NCBI RefSeq assembly: GCF_033542235.1
Contig: NZ_JAWRCU010000032.1
Location: 1 to 30,174, forward strand
Direction: 5' to 3'
DNA length: 30,174 bases
Source: JAWRCU01 sp033542235
GTDB lineage: Bacteria; Pseudomonadota; Alphaproteobacteria; Rhizobiales; Rhizobiaceae
The notes under the pieces: generated by a model
Database searches by the model: none
What the model was told of the DNA's origin: nothing
The model's input: only the letters and a program-made list of their open reading frames with translations
Made by a program: the position numbers and the translations under genes
In this document: piece after piece, positions 1 to 7,237 of the stretch
How the letters are laid out: every line of letters begins with the position of its first letter
Numbering within the stretch: the first letter of the stretch is position 1

Positions 1-65
1 GGTCGGCGCTCTATGATCCGCAAATCGGCTCGGGTGTCGTTCCGCTTTCACCCGGTTGCGCCGTC

Positions 66-126
66 TAACCCAAAGCGGACAACTGATGTGCTACAAAAAC
101 CGGACAACTCCAAAAGCTACCGACAG
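66..126. mobile_element. Possible IS21-family end remnant
   Basis: The motif CGGACAACT occurs twice about 25 bases apart, followed by a GACA end (TACCGACA near 120). Multiple short internal repeats ending in a TGT/ACA-type terminus are typical of IS21-family ends. No istA or istB coding sequence is recognisable, so this is only a suggestion from pattern memory. Confidence 0.25.
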
Positions 127-192
127 ACTCCGGCTACACATATCAAGTTCCTTCAAGCCAGCGCCTCGCCGGCCCAGGGCCGCTATTCTAAC

Positions 193-381
193 TCAGTGCG
201 TCTGCATCCGCCCGGTTTCGCGAATCAGCGTTTCCCGATCGTGCCCAAATCGGTCGATCAGATCGCGGCGCTGCTCGATGGAAATACCGGCCTCCTGCGC
301 GAAGAATTGAAGCTCATGCTGCTGTGTAGCAGCCACGCGGCTCCGGTCGCGTTTGTCAGTCTTGTCCTTGTTGTCGGGCAT
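193..381 (-). CDS. DUF3606 domain small protein
   Basis: A 62-residue hydrophilic protein with the DUF3606 layout: an N-terminal NKDKTDKRDRSRV stretch, then a predicted two-helix part ending in DLIDRFGHDRETL. Function is unknown; these proteins are common in rhizobia and often sit among stress genes. The start was placed at the ATG preceded by AAGGGAG rather than at an in-frame start ten codons upstream. The upstream region holds an EcfG-type -35 (GTTCC at 447-451 on the plus strand) and -10 (AACG at 410-413) separated by a spacer that has been tandemly duplicated, so normal sigma recognition may be lost. A second, start-less DUF3606 frame lies at 25,935-26,108. Confidence 0.8.
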   Translation of the reverse strand: MPDNKDKTDKRDRSRVAATQQHELQFFAQEAGISIEQRRDLIDRFGHDRETLIRETGRMQTH

Positions 382-409
382 GGTTGCATCTCCCTTGCCA
401 ATAAGTTGC

Positions 410-451
410 AACGGGTCAGTTCAGATGTGGGTCAGTTCAGATGTGGGTTCC
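410..451 (-). promoter_or_regulatory. EcfG-type promoter with duplicated spacer
   Basis: On the minus strand GGAAC (451-447) is followed by 33 bases and then CGTT (413-410), 29 bases upstream of the DUF3606 ATG at 381. The spacer holds two perfect copies of a 16-base unit (415-430 and 431-446). Removing one copy gives exactly GGAAC-N17-CGTT, the consensus for the alphaproteobacterial general stress sigma factor. The ancestral promoter therefore appears split by a tandem duplication. Confidence 0.6.
415..446. repeat. 16-bp perfect tandem duplication
   Basis: GTCAGTTCAGATGTGG occurs twice without interruption (415-430, 431-446). It lies in the promoter region of the DUF3606 gene and lengthens the spacer between -35 and -10 motifs. 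Confidence 0.95.
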
Positions 452-486
452 TTCCGGTTAGGGTGTCTGTCCTGTGGCGGGTGAGG

Positions 487-511
487 GGAACTGTCGCCTG
501 CGCCCCACGTT
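487..511 (+). promoter_or_regulatory. EcfG-type promoter, perfect match
   Basis: GGAAC at 487-491, 16 bases, then CGTT at 508-511. This is the full consensus for EcfG/RpoE2 promoters. An AGGAGG ribosome site (541-546) and a TTG start at 552 follow about 40 bases downstream, so it plausibly drives the small frame there. Confidence 0.6.
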
Positions 512-551
512 TAGCAGTTGCTAATCAAACCATGGGCGCAAGGAGGCGTTT

Positions 552-767
552 TTGTTCCTCGGCATCACGAAGCCGGAAACACGTGGCGATGCTCATGTCG
601 GTGCTAAATGCGCACTGCCACGCTTATGGCATCGCCCGCGAATGCCTCGCCAGCTTGCGAAGTGGTTCGAGAACGGCGGCGCTCGCACCCCAGGGATGTT
701 GCCAGCGCTGTTCGCCCGACCGATCCCCTATAGGGGACCGTTCGCACCGGCAACGACATGTGCATAG
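552..767 (+). pseudogene. Decayed paralogue of the 14,663 gene
   Basis: The DNA from about 553 to 700 aligns with 14,672-14,830, which encodes MSWSLGIKKPEHVAMLMSVV. Here an extra A after GCCGG (GAAAC versus GAAC) shifts the frame, and a 19-base net deletion near 648 restores it. Only the start (FLGITKPE) and a later part (RQLAKWFENG) therefore match the relative; the middle is out of frame. A good SD (AGGAGG) and a perfect EcfG-type promoter precede a TTG start, so the locus may still be expressed. The family is not recognised. Confidence 0.5.
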
Positions 768-946
768 GTCAGCGAGGAGGTAATCGCTGCACCCATCGGA
801 ATTACGCGATGCCAGACGCCGCCGCCCCCGGAGGTGCTCTGGTCAGATCGGCTCGCTGGAGCGCAACGGCGGGCCGGTCGCCCCCTCACCTCTTGCATCA
901 AAGCTTCCTCAGCGCACAGTTTGTGGTCATTTCAGGAGAACGCGCG

Positions 947-1060
947 ATGCGGGAGTTGCATCATCGCGGCGTTGGACTTGTGGTCGACTTGTTGGACGCC
1001 GCTGACAATATCGAGCGCATGTCCCCAAGCGGGGAGGTGTCCTATCGCCAGCAAATATGA
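947..1060 (+). CDS. Possible truncated small hypothetical protein
   Basis: A 37-residue frame begins at an ATG preceded by AGGAGA at good spacing. It contains GLVVDLLDAADNIERMS, resembling the start of a common rhizobial small-protein family (DLLDAAD-IE-M followed by a helical tail) but stopping early. It could be a remnant whose 3' part was lost. The flanks (768-946 and 1,061-1,490) hold nothing else I can support. Confidence 0.3.
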   Translation: MRELHHRGVGLVVDLLDAADNIERMSPSGEVSYRQQI

Positions 1061-1490
1061 CATGTGCCCCGGAAAGGACTTGAGGTGTTGACCGGAGAGG
1101 TCGTCACCCTGGGCGGGGTGCTGTTGACGGGCCTTGATCTGGCTGCTGCCAGGGGCGCTTTGGATGCGCTGCTCCATCAATTCGTCGGACCGAACGGTTC
1201 CCCTAAAGGAGATGCTGACTGAGGCGACCAGGGGGTCTGATGCCAGCTACCCTTCGTCCCTTCAAATCACCTTTCGGACCATCCTAACCACCGCCAACCG
1301 TCGAATGCGTATACCCTGCCGTTCCCGCGCCGCGAGGTACGGAACTCGGCCTGGAGGTACTCCTTTCGTGCCCTCCTCTCGCATTGCATAGCTAGCGTTT
1401 CAGCTTGAAATCCGGCGGTCTTGACGAACTTGCCCAATCGACCCATTGCCCTATATCCGGCTCGGGGCAAAGCAAGCTCTCAGGTGCGCT

Positions 1491-1829
1491 ATGCCGGGCG
1501 ATGTTCGATTGACGCATTCGTTCGACCTGATTCGAGCAACGCGGATAGAGGTTGAGGACGTGAAGCTGTATATAGAGCAAACACGGCAGATCATCGCCCG
1601 TTCGCAAGAGGTCCTGAAGCGATCCTGGGCCAGCGAGCAGGCCAATTGGTCCATTCGACCTAAAGAGCAGAAGGGCCCCGACGTGACCCGCAACGCCGAC
1701 CAAGTTGCGCGGACTGCGACAGGTAGCGAAATCGAGGAACTGGACGACAACGGCAGACACGCTGCCGCCAAAGAGTTAGGGTGGCGCCGAAATCGGGAAG
1801 GACCTTGCCTGACGGGGGACCGGCACTAG
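1491..1829 (+). CDS. Small helical hypothetical protein
   Basis: A 112-residue frame; the start at 1,491 follows AGGTG. The segment DLIRATRIEVEDVKLYIEQT and the following IIARSQEVLKRSW look like a continuous amphipathic helix, as in many rhizobial proteins of unknown function. The C-terminal half is hydrophilic and less convincing, so the native stop may have been altered. It lies just upstream of the structured leader at 1,842. No function assigned. Confidence 0.45.
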   Translation: MPGDVRLTHSFDLIRATRIEVEDVKLYIEQTRQIIARSQEVLKRSWASEQANWSIRPKEQKGPDVTRNADQVARTATGSEIEELDDNGRHAAAKELGWRRNREGPCLTGDRH

Positions 1830-1841
1830 GTTTATAGTTAT

Positions 1842-1910
1842 CGGGCGCAACTGGCCAATGGCGCGTCCGGCCGAGAGATGATCGCGCTCCCGCCAAGAAG
1901 GGAGCGTTAG
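1842..1910 (+). promoter_or_regulatory. Two-hairpin leader hiding the SD (copy 1)
   Basis: Hairpin I pairs CGGGCGC (1842-1848) with GCGTCCG (1863-1869), including one G-U pair. A linker with GGCCGAGAGATG follows. Hairpin II pairs CGCTCCC (1885-1891) with GGGAGCG (1900-1906) around an 8-base loop. The 3' arm is the Shine-Dalgarno sequence of the gene at 1,911, and the stem ends four bases before the ATG. The same arrangement, with covarying pairs, occurs at 27,505-27,579. Translational control by folding is inferred. Confidence 0.6.
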
Positions 1911-2091
1911 ATGCCAGAATACAGCTGCGAACTCATTGCCCTATCGGAACGGACTGACTTGGCGATAGAGAAAAGGCCTTCGCCTAAGGGACGAACGGCG
2001 GGCGCTTGTCGACCATTGGACGAAGGTCAATCAAGCGCGCGAGATAGCCCAACGTAAGGGCCGCCTGATCTACCCGCGGAAATCAGAGTGA
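1911..2091 (+). pseudogene. Frameshifted paralogue of the 27,580 gene
   Basis: Read from the ATG at 1,911, the frame gives MPEYSCELIALSERTDLAIEK and then diverges, stopping at 2,057. Removing one A from the AAAA run at 1971-1974 restores a 59-residue protein whose continuation includes LRDERRALVDHWTKVNQARE, ending at the TGA at 2,089-2,091. The repaired protein matches the intact paralogue at 27,580 (AIETAKRLKEERRLLIERW). The lesion could be real, a sequencing error, or programmed slippage. The gene sits under the structured leader described at 1,842. Confidence 0.65.
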
Positions 2092-2190
2092 TCGCAAACT
2101 GGGACATTGCCGCAGCTTGACAGTTGTTCTCATTTTGTTCTATGCTCACAAGCCGAAGGTTTTCTATACTGACCGCTTGGGAAGCTTCTG

Positions 2191-2928
2191 TCACGCGGAC
2201 GGCAAAAGCCCTGCTCCTAAATAGGTCGCATCGAATGCGGCTGCCTCGGCAAGGGCACGCACATCGGGAATGTAGAGCTGCTTGCCTTTCGTAACGATCA
2301 AATTGCCGCGCCTGAGCGCCTGCAACATTCGGTTGACGTGCACGGTCGAAAGCCCGAACGCATCACCCAGATCCTGTTGCGTAAGCGGCAGTTCATAGGT
2401 GTTGCCCGTCGCGAGTCCGACCGCGCGCAGCCGTAACAACATCTCGCATAAAAGATGAGCAATCTGCTCGTAGGAGGACCTGCGCCCCATGCTGACCATC
2501 CACTGCCGGTGGATGGCGGCGTCAGCCCCCATGTCGCGCCAAAGAGCTTTGGTCAGATTGGGAAGCGTTTTGACAATTTCCTCGATTTTGGCGTGCGACA
2601 CCTTCGCAACTCTGCACGGCGATAGAGCTTCGACGCTGTGATCCATCACGGCGAGGAGAAAGCTATGCAGATCGCAGAAGTCGCCCGGAATGTGGAACGC
2701 CATGATTTGTCTTGTGCCGTCCGCCAGCTCCTTGGTCCGCGCGGCAAAGCCCTCGACAACGAAGCAGCTTACCGAAGGGCTGCTGCCTTCGGCGATGATG
2801 GTTTCTCCACGGTCGTAGGCGACCACTTGATCAATGCAACCGGCCAGGAACGACTTGTCAGCTTCTAACAAGGGAGCGTGGCGCTCAAGCTTCCGTGTTA
2901 GTTGCACAATGAACGGTTTGCCGGGCAT
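2191..2928 (-). CDS. Crp/Fnr family transcription regulator
   Basis: A 245-residue protein. Residues about 15-120 form a cyclic-nucleotide-binding-like beta roll (GETIIAEGSSPSVSCFVVEG), followed by a dimerisation helix and a Crp-type winged helix-turn-helix at about 183-212 (TQQDLGDAFGLSTVHVNRML). It lacks the N-terminal cysteine cluster of Fnr. Its recognition helix (STVHVNR) lacks the E-x-x-S-R pattern that FNR/FixK proteins use on TTGAT-N4-ATCAA, so it is probably not the regulator of the boxes at 17.1-17.5 kb. The start at 2,928 follows AAGGGCGAG and matches family length; an earlier in-frame ATG adds 13 residues. The ligand is unknown. Confidence 0.9.
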   Translation of the reverse strand: MPGKPFIVQLTRKLERHAPLLEADKSFLAGCIDQVVAYDRGETIIAEGSSPSVSCFVVEGFAARTKELADGTRQIMAFHIPGDFCDLHSFLLAVMDHSVEALSPCRVAKVSHAKIEEIVKTLPNLTKALWRDMGADAAIHRQWMVSMGRRSSYEQIAHLLCEMLLRLRAVGLATGNTYELPLTQQDLGDAFGLSTVHVNRMLQALRRGNLIVTKGKQLYIPDVRALAEAAAFDATYLGAGLLPSA

Positions 2929-3012
2929 CGGCTCGCCCTTGCTCAGTCCTTGATGAGCATTCAGCAAACAAAAGCTGGAAAGGTCAATATTTCTTGGGGC
3001 TCAGGCCGCCCC

Positions 3013-3246
3013 TCACAATCGTTCTCGGCGGAGTAGAGCGGTGACGCGTGCGACAAGATCGCCCTGTTCACTGCGGATCAGAACGACGATTTGAGCCGAG
3101 CCGGACCGCGCTGCCTCGTCGGAAAGCATTCTCCCAACGGCAATGGACGCCTCTCTTTCAGCAACGGCAAGTCCATCGAACTCCAAGCCGTCCTGGTCAC
3201 GATCGAGAGTCTCGCCTTGCTGAAAGTCGAAGAAGTATCGCGCCAT
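3013..3246 (-). CDS. DUF6894 family small protein
   Basis: A 77-residue protein starting MARYFFDFQQGETLDRDQDG, the hallmark opening of DUF6894 (R-Y-[YF]-F-D/H...D-x-x-G), followed by the helix AVAEREASIAVGRMLSDEAA and a beta-rich end. The family has no known function and is common in Rhizobiales. The start was chosen because the family begins immediately before RYFF; the frame is open upstream to a GTG at 3,303. An EcfG-like promoter lies at 3,290-3,314. A second member is at 29,359. Confidence 0.85.
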   Translation of the reverse strand: MARYFFDFQQGETLDRDQDGLEFDGLAVAEREASIAVGRMLSDEAARSGSAQIVVLIRSEQGDLVARVTALLRRERL

Positions 3247-3289
3247 CGTGTCAAAGCAGCGTGCGCTCCGTCGTCTCCAATGACCATCG

Positions 3290-3314
3290 AACCGCACGGC
3301 CACTGATTTGTTCC
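3290..3314 (-). promoter_or_regulatory. EcfG-like promoter candidate
   Basis: On the minus strand GGAAC (3314-3310), 16 bases, then GGTT (3293-3290), about 44 bases upstream of the DUF6894 start at 3,246. The match is to the looser GGAAC-N18-TT form. Confidence 0.4.
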
Positions 3315-3316
3315 TC

Positions 3317-3586
3317 CTACAAGCTGCAGGCTCCGACTAGGGCAGACGCTGCTCCCAGCTCCCACCTGCGTATATCCTCTTCGCTTTTGGCGTACAGCGA
3401 GATAGGCGGCGACTGGTACGTCTCGATGATGCGCTCCAAAACTGACTCGGCTATGAGGCACGATGCCGGCGAACACCGCTGCGAGAAGGGCAAGTACAGC
3501 AACGAGATCGTACCGAAGCCGCCCCCCAGACAAAGGACCATTGGCCCTGACAGGACCGCAAAAGCGGAGATCTGATCTTGCGTCAT
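3317..3586 (-). pseudogene. SLC13-type transporter N-terminal remnant
   Basis: The frame from 3,586 reads MTQDQISAFAVLSGPMVLCL, the N-terminal helix of SLC13/DASS sodium-anion symporters. At a six-base C run (3522-3527 on the plus strand) the frame slips. The neighbouring frame continues with GRLRYDLVAVLALLAAVFAG IVP, the next conserved helix. Downstream nothing recognisable of the roughly 600-residue transporter remains. A single-base indel plus loss of the rest marks it as a pseudogene. Confidence 0.6.
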
Positions 3587-3609
3587 AGATTAGGACCTAG
3601 ACTCAGCAG

Positions 3610-3940
3610 TTGATGGTGGCTGCGATGCAAACGGGGGGTAAAAATTGTCAGCGAGACGATCGTAAATGGCGCGATGCGGCGGAAGCCCTTGAGGCGGCAG
3701 AACCTCCGTTCGATGCCGTTCTCCCTAGATCGGGCGAGAAGCAGTTCTTCCATTTCCGGTTTGCCTTGGAGGCATGTTGGGCACTTTTGCCACCGATCTG
3801 TTGACGGATGGTGTTGCTGTCGTAGCCTGTGGCCGCGCCGAATTGGCGTTTTCCGACATCGGATCGAGAAGGTGTGTGCCCGGCGCAATCGGGAACCTGA
3901 CGGCCGCCAAGCAAGAAAGTAATAGGGCAGTCGGGCGGCG
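3610..3940 (-). pseudogene. IS5-family transposase C-terminal debris
   Basis: Conserved IS5-family segments are scattered over the three minus frames: GGRQVPDCAGHT (near 3,908), GYDSNTIRQQI (near 3,827), KANRKWKNCFSP (near 3,767) and ENGIERRFCRLKGFRRIA (near 3,726-3,666). The last carries the DDE glutamate region. At least two frameshifts separate them and the N-terminal half is missing. It abuts the SLC13 remnant, so the element may have disrupted that transporter gene. Confidence 0.7.
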
Positions 3941-3989
3941 GTCCTCCGGGGTTGGGAAGTGCATGAGGATGTTTGTTCCACACGCTCCT

Positions 3990-4262
3990 TGGCCGCCCAG
4001 CTCTGGAGTCGGTTGCAGAGTGTCCTCCTCGGGAAGCGGGTGCGTCCACACAGCCTTTGCCGCTCTTGACGACAGGTGATGCCGCTGAATGCCGCGGTTC
4101 GCCGCGGGTGCTACTGGGAAGATGTTGCCTCGACGGTCAGAAATCGACGAATCCCCGTCGCGTGCCCCACCCGCGCTTTGGAGTGCATATGATCCAGCTA
4201 GATCAGGTCGTTTCGGTCCTTAGTCTCCTTGGCTGGTCGTCTTGTACCGCTCGTGTCGTTGT
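3990..4262. other. Gap without recognisable gene
   Basis: Between the IS5 debris and the small-gene operon I see no supported gene on either strand. A short GC-rich inverted repeat (CCGCGG...CCGCGG near 4,093-4,107) is the only structure. Confidence 0.4.
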
Positions 4263-4586
4263 CTATCGGTCGCTGCGCCTCGGTGCGTGGGGAGTGCCGA
4301 TCGCTCCACCCTCCTTGTCCCACTGCTCAAGTGCTTTCCGTTTGTTCGTCTCGGATGTCCTAGCGCTGCGATAGTGAATATCGAAGCCTGCAGTGGATGC
4401 TTCGCTAGTGATGGCGTCCAGAAGATCAGCATCTGAGATTTTCAAGTTGGGGAAGATGCGCCGTATTGCGCTCAGCGCTTCCGATATCGCAAATGGTCGG
4501 GCTTCTTTCTGACATTCGTTGAGGAATGCGCCGATTGCGGCCCGCACGTCGGGTGGAATGTGTTGTATTGCGCTGTCAGGGTTCAC
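4263..4586 (-). CDS. Small hypothetical protein, WDxEGGAIG tail
   Basis: A 107-residue protein from a GTG start, 15 bases after the stop of the gene at 4,946, so probably the third gene of an operon. It is a clear paralogue of the gene at 8,746: shared IPxxVRAAIGAFLN-CQKEAR, RRIFPNLKISDADLLDAI and SEAS-AGF segments. Both end with LE-WD-EGGAIG. The same tail motif is found on an unrelated N-terminal domain at 22,223. Function is unknown; the charged tail looks like a separate short module. Confidence 0.75.
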   Translation of the reverse strand: MNPDSAIQHIPPDVRAAIGAFLNECQKEARPFAISEALSAIRRIFPNLKISDADLLDAITSEASTAGFDIHYRSARTSETNKRKALEQWDKEGGAIGTPHAPRRSDR

Positions 4587-4601
4587 AGTGGGACTCTCGT
4601 T

Positions 4602-4946
4602 TCAGTTAAGGTTGCGCTCCTGCAACGGCTTTGCCGGAGCGTCAGCAAGCTCCGCCTCAAGCATCGAAATTCTATCGGCTGCTTCGCGCATCAGATGGTC
4701 GGCGCCGACGACATACCGCAGCGTGTTGTAAATCTCGGCATCGGCGTGCTGTCTTAAGCGATCGATCAGGTCGTCCGCAGGGAGCGCGGCGAGATATGCT
4801 CGTATGCAAACCGTAATCCCTTCGGTCAGCTGTTCGGAATCGGCGATGTGCCGATCTGACCGGTGCCGCGCGTAACCTCCCACAAAACCAAGATAGGCAG
4901 CAACTCCGGCGTCAAGTGCATGTTCGTCGACGTGGATCCGTTTCAT
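4602..4946 (-). CDS. Small hypothetical protein, coupled in operon
   Basis: A 114-residue protein from MKRIHVDEHALDAGVAAYLG to APAKPLQERNLN. It is largely helical with a heptad-like C-terminal end (DRISMLEAELADAP). Its ATG overlaps the TGA of the preceding gene (ATGA), indicating translational coupling. Longer in-frame starts upstream would lie inside the neighbouring gene and were rejected. No family recognised. Confidence 0.7.
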   Translation of the reverse strand: MKRIHVDEHALDAGVAAYLGFVGGYARHRSDRHIADSEQLTEGITVCIRAYLAALPADDLIDRLRQHADAEIYNTLRYVVGADHLMREAADRISMLEAELADAPAKPLQERNLN

Positions 4947-5476
4947 TTTACCGACCCTGCGCTCGCGGGGTCCAGCACCTCCTTCGCGGTCCATGTCGTT
5001 TCGACCCAATGCACCGCGTCGAAAGGCTCGCCCGTGTCTAGCCGAGCCCAATGGCCATGTCGCTCAACTGTTGCATCGCTGGGCAGCCAGTGGACCATCG
5101 CGGTTTCGCCGACCGCGTTTCGCCCAATGACAGCGTTGCCGCTATAAGGTGCAACGGCCATCGGATGGATTGATCTGGCGATGTTGAATTCCTCCTCAGG
5201 CGAGGGGAGCATGTGCTCTTGCCTATGGGAAGGTGCGTTGGCTTCACTCGTCCATCGCTGATGTGAACGGTCGATAACTCTTCGTAACTTGACGTGTTCA
5301 GCCAAGAGGCTCCGCAAATCGGATTCGATCGCCATGCCGCCTTCAAATGCATGAACGAGAAGGCGTGCTTGAGCGGTCTCGATTTCGAGGCTCCGTTCAG
5401 GCCCGGTTTCGCGAACCTCGGCGAGCAATCGCTCGATCGTGGTCATGTTGTCGGAGGTAAGATAGGTGGAAGACAT
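4943..5476 (-). CDS. Hypothetical protein, first gene of operon
   Basis: A 177-residue protein starting MSSTYLTSDNMTTIERLLAE after a near-perfect AAAGGAGG ribosome site. Residues 1-80 match the small protein at 22,223 (IERLLxEVR, ETAxARLL, FExGMxxES) including its untranslated upstream part. Residues 85-177 are an extra domain with FNIARSIHPMAVAPY and VERHGHWARLDTGEPFDAVH, which looks globular and beta-rich but is not recognised. It is the first of three genes (4,946 by ATGA overlap; 4,586 after 15 bases). No EcfG motif is seen upstream. Confidence 0.75.
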   Translation of the reverse strand: MSSTYLTSDNMTTIERLLAEVRETGPERSLEIETAQARLLVHAFEGGMAIESDLRSLLAEHVKLRRVIDRSHQRWTSEANAPSHRQEHMLPSPEEEFNIARSIHPMAVAPYSGNAVIGRNAVGETAMVHWLPSDATVERHGHWARLDTGEPFDAVHWVETTWTAKEVLDPASAGSVK

Positions 5477-5649
5477 GACGTCCTCCTTTGGTCGGGGCCA
5501 GGGCACGATCGCCGCCCTCAATTAACGGCGCCCGTACCAGAAGCCGCCAACGACCTAACATACGCGCTTCCGCATAAGCTCACCAGCAGTATCGCAGACA
5601 GGCGAGGCGAAATCGCTCCCGAGCAAGTTTATGGATCAGGATCCCTGCT

Positions 5650-5868
5650 TCACAATGCGTCCGGCGTCACCGCGCACGATTTTGATAGGGTTGACTGGAA
5701 CGTAGAAGTCGCGGCTTGACGTTGTTGGGCCACCGCCGAGCATACCGCCCACGCCGCCGCGAGCGCGTCAGTTGCTTCAAGCTTGGTTAGAAGGCACGGG
5801 CAGCCCCCGATCTGCGCCACGAAATCAACTGAGATAAGCAGTCCGCCTTTTCGGCGCGCATATGGCAT
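5650..5868 (-). CDS. Small hypothetical protein
   Basis: A 72-residue frame from an ATG preceded by GGGAAG: MPYARRKGGLLISVDFVAQIG then GCPCLLTKLEATDALAAAWAV and a C-terminal segment. It has a plausible alternation of strands and a helix, and codon use typical of the region. The family is not recognised and the longer frame upstream was not used because its composition is unlike protein. The 170 bases between it and the operon at 5,476 contain nothing I can name. Confidence 0.45.
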   Translation of the reverse strand: MPYARRKGGLLISVDFVAQIGGCPCLLTKLEATDALAAAWAVCSAVAQQRQAATSTFQSTLSKSCAVTPDAL

Positions 5869-6073
5869 CGAAATCTTCCCGGGCCGAAGGGCTGGCCAGC
5901 GTTGTCCGCGCGGGGAAGCAAGATCTGGACGAGGTGCATGGCGGCCGTTCGCTGAAAAGCAATCAACGTTCGCGGAGAGCACGACGTTCCCTTGGTTGCC
6001 TGGGCCGCTGGGGCTTTGCTGATATCCGGAGTGCGGCCCGAGACCGAAGCGTGTGAGCGGTTTGCCCGTTGGG

Positions 6074-7237
6074 CTAGCGCATCAAGCCCGCCGCCCGAAG
6101 AGCATCCTCGATGATCTTCTTCACACCTGGGGCGCCCGATGCAGGAAGATGCTGGAACAAGTGGATGCCAGTTGGCTCCGGGGATTTGGTTTTCGCCTTT
6201 TCCTTATGTGGCACACCTGAGCGGGAAAGGGGCCGCTGACTGGCGGGCACCTCCTGCTGGGATCTCGTGAAGACGCTCTTCCCCGTTGCCGAGATGCCCC
6301 AGAAGCGGGCAATCTCCTGTGTGGAAGAGATGCCGACATCGAGCATGTAGGGCCCCGGGGAGCCGAGGCCGTCACCAAGCGGCGTACCGTGACCCATCCC
6401 GGTGATCATGTTGATCTCAATCACTGCCTCTCCCGCGACATCACACCAAACCCGCTTGGCATGTCTGCCCGCCGACTTCGAGTACGTGGGCGCCACGTCC
6501 AACTCGTGGACACGCCGCCACTGGTCCGCAATGGCCTCCGCGTTGGATGGCGCAACAGTATGGTCGGCGGTGCCGTGCCAGATCGAAATCCTAGGCCATG
6601 GACCTCGATGATCCGATGCGCCGCGGAGGGCCCGTTCCAGATCCTGTTCCGACGGGCCACCCTGGCCGCGCATACGATCAAATGCCGCCGGGATCGTCGT
6701 CGCACTGCCGGAGGGCAGCCCTGCAATGATCGCACCTCCGGCAAACACCTCCGGATAAGTCCCGAGCATAGCCGCCGCCATTGCGCCTCCGGCCGAGAGG
6801 CCCGTGACGAAGATGCGCTTGCCATCGAGGCCGTGGGTGACGACCATCGCTTCGACCATCTCACGGATCGAAAGCGCCTCGCCGGAATCGCGGCTCGTGT
6901 CATTGGGAAGGAACCAGTTGAAACAGAGGTTCGGATTGTTGGCGCGTTGCTGCTCGGGATAGAGCAGCGCAAAGCCGGCTTCGTCGGCGAGTTGCGACCA
7001 GCCGGAGTGATGGTCGTAGGCGGCCGCGTTCTGCGTGCACCCATGCAATATGACGACCAGCGGCGCGCCCGTGGGAAGGTCCTTCGGCAGATAGCACCTC
7101 GCTTTCAACGTTCCGGGGTTGGAGCCGAAGTTGGTCAGCGTCTGGAGTTGGTCGGGTGTGCCGGGGTCGGCGGTATGAGCGTCATGTTGCGCTCGCAGCG
7201 CGGCGAGCCGCGCAATCGTATCGGAGATTCCTTGCAT
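6074..7237 (-). CDS. PHB depolymerase family esterase
   Basis: A 387-residue alpha/beta hydrolase of the LpqC/PHB-depolymerase family. Visible features: the oxyanion HGCTQ motif at about 65-69, the nucleophile elbow GLSAGG with Ser148, Asp225 in HGTADHTV and His283 in GMGHG, in the expected order. The last 70 residues are a proline- and lysine-rich linker plus a small helix, as in many rhizobial members. The family hydrolyses polyhydroxybutyrate-type polyesters or related esters. The ATG at 7,237 follows GAGGACGG. The frame is open for 39 codons further upstream, but that segment is not protein-like apart from some hydrophobicity. No signal peptide is seen from the chosen start, so it may act in the cytoplasm. 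Confidence 0.92.
   Translation of the reverse strand: MQGISDTIARLAALRAQHDAHTADPGTPDQLQTLTNFGSNPGTLKARCYLPKDLPTGAPLVVILHGCTQNAAAYDHHSGWSQLADEAGFALLYPEQQRANNPNLCFNWFLPNDTSRDSGEALSIREMVEAMVVTHGLDGKRIFVTGLSAGGAMAAAMLGTYPEVFAGGAIIAGLPSGSATTIPAAFDRMRGQGGPSEQDLERALRGASDHRGPWPRISIWHGTADHTVAPSNAEAIADQWRRVHELDVAPTYSKSAGRHAKRVWCDVAGEAVIEINMITGMGHGTPLGDGLGSPGPYMLDVGISSTQEIARFWGISATGKSVFTRSQQEVPASQRPLSRSGVPHKEKAKTKSPEPTGIHLFQHLPASGAPGVKKIIEDALRAAGLMR

Noticed and set aside
13..783. A 256-codon plus-strand open frame
   Set aside because: It runs antisense through the DUF3606 gene and across a promoter repeat, has no SD, and its composition is not protein-like.
932..1180. Minus-strand open frame opposite the 947 gene
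   Set aside because: No SD and no recognisable pattern; the plus frame has both an SD and a family-like core.
4947..5051. N-terminal extension of the 4,946 gene
   Set aside because: It lies inside the coding region of the 5,476 gene, and the ATGA overlap with SD-like upstream bases fits the shorter start.
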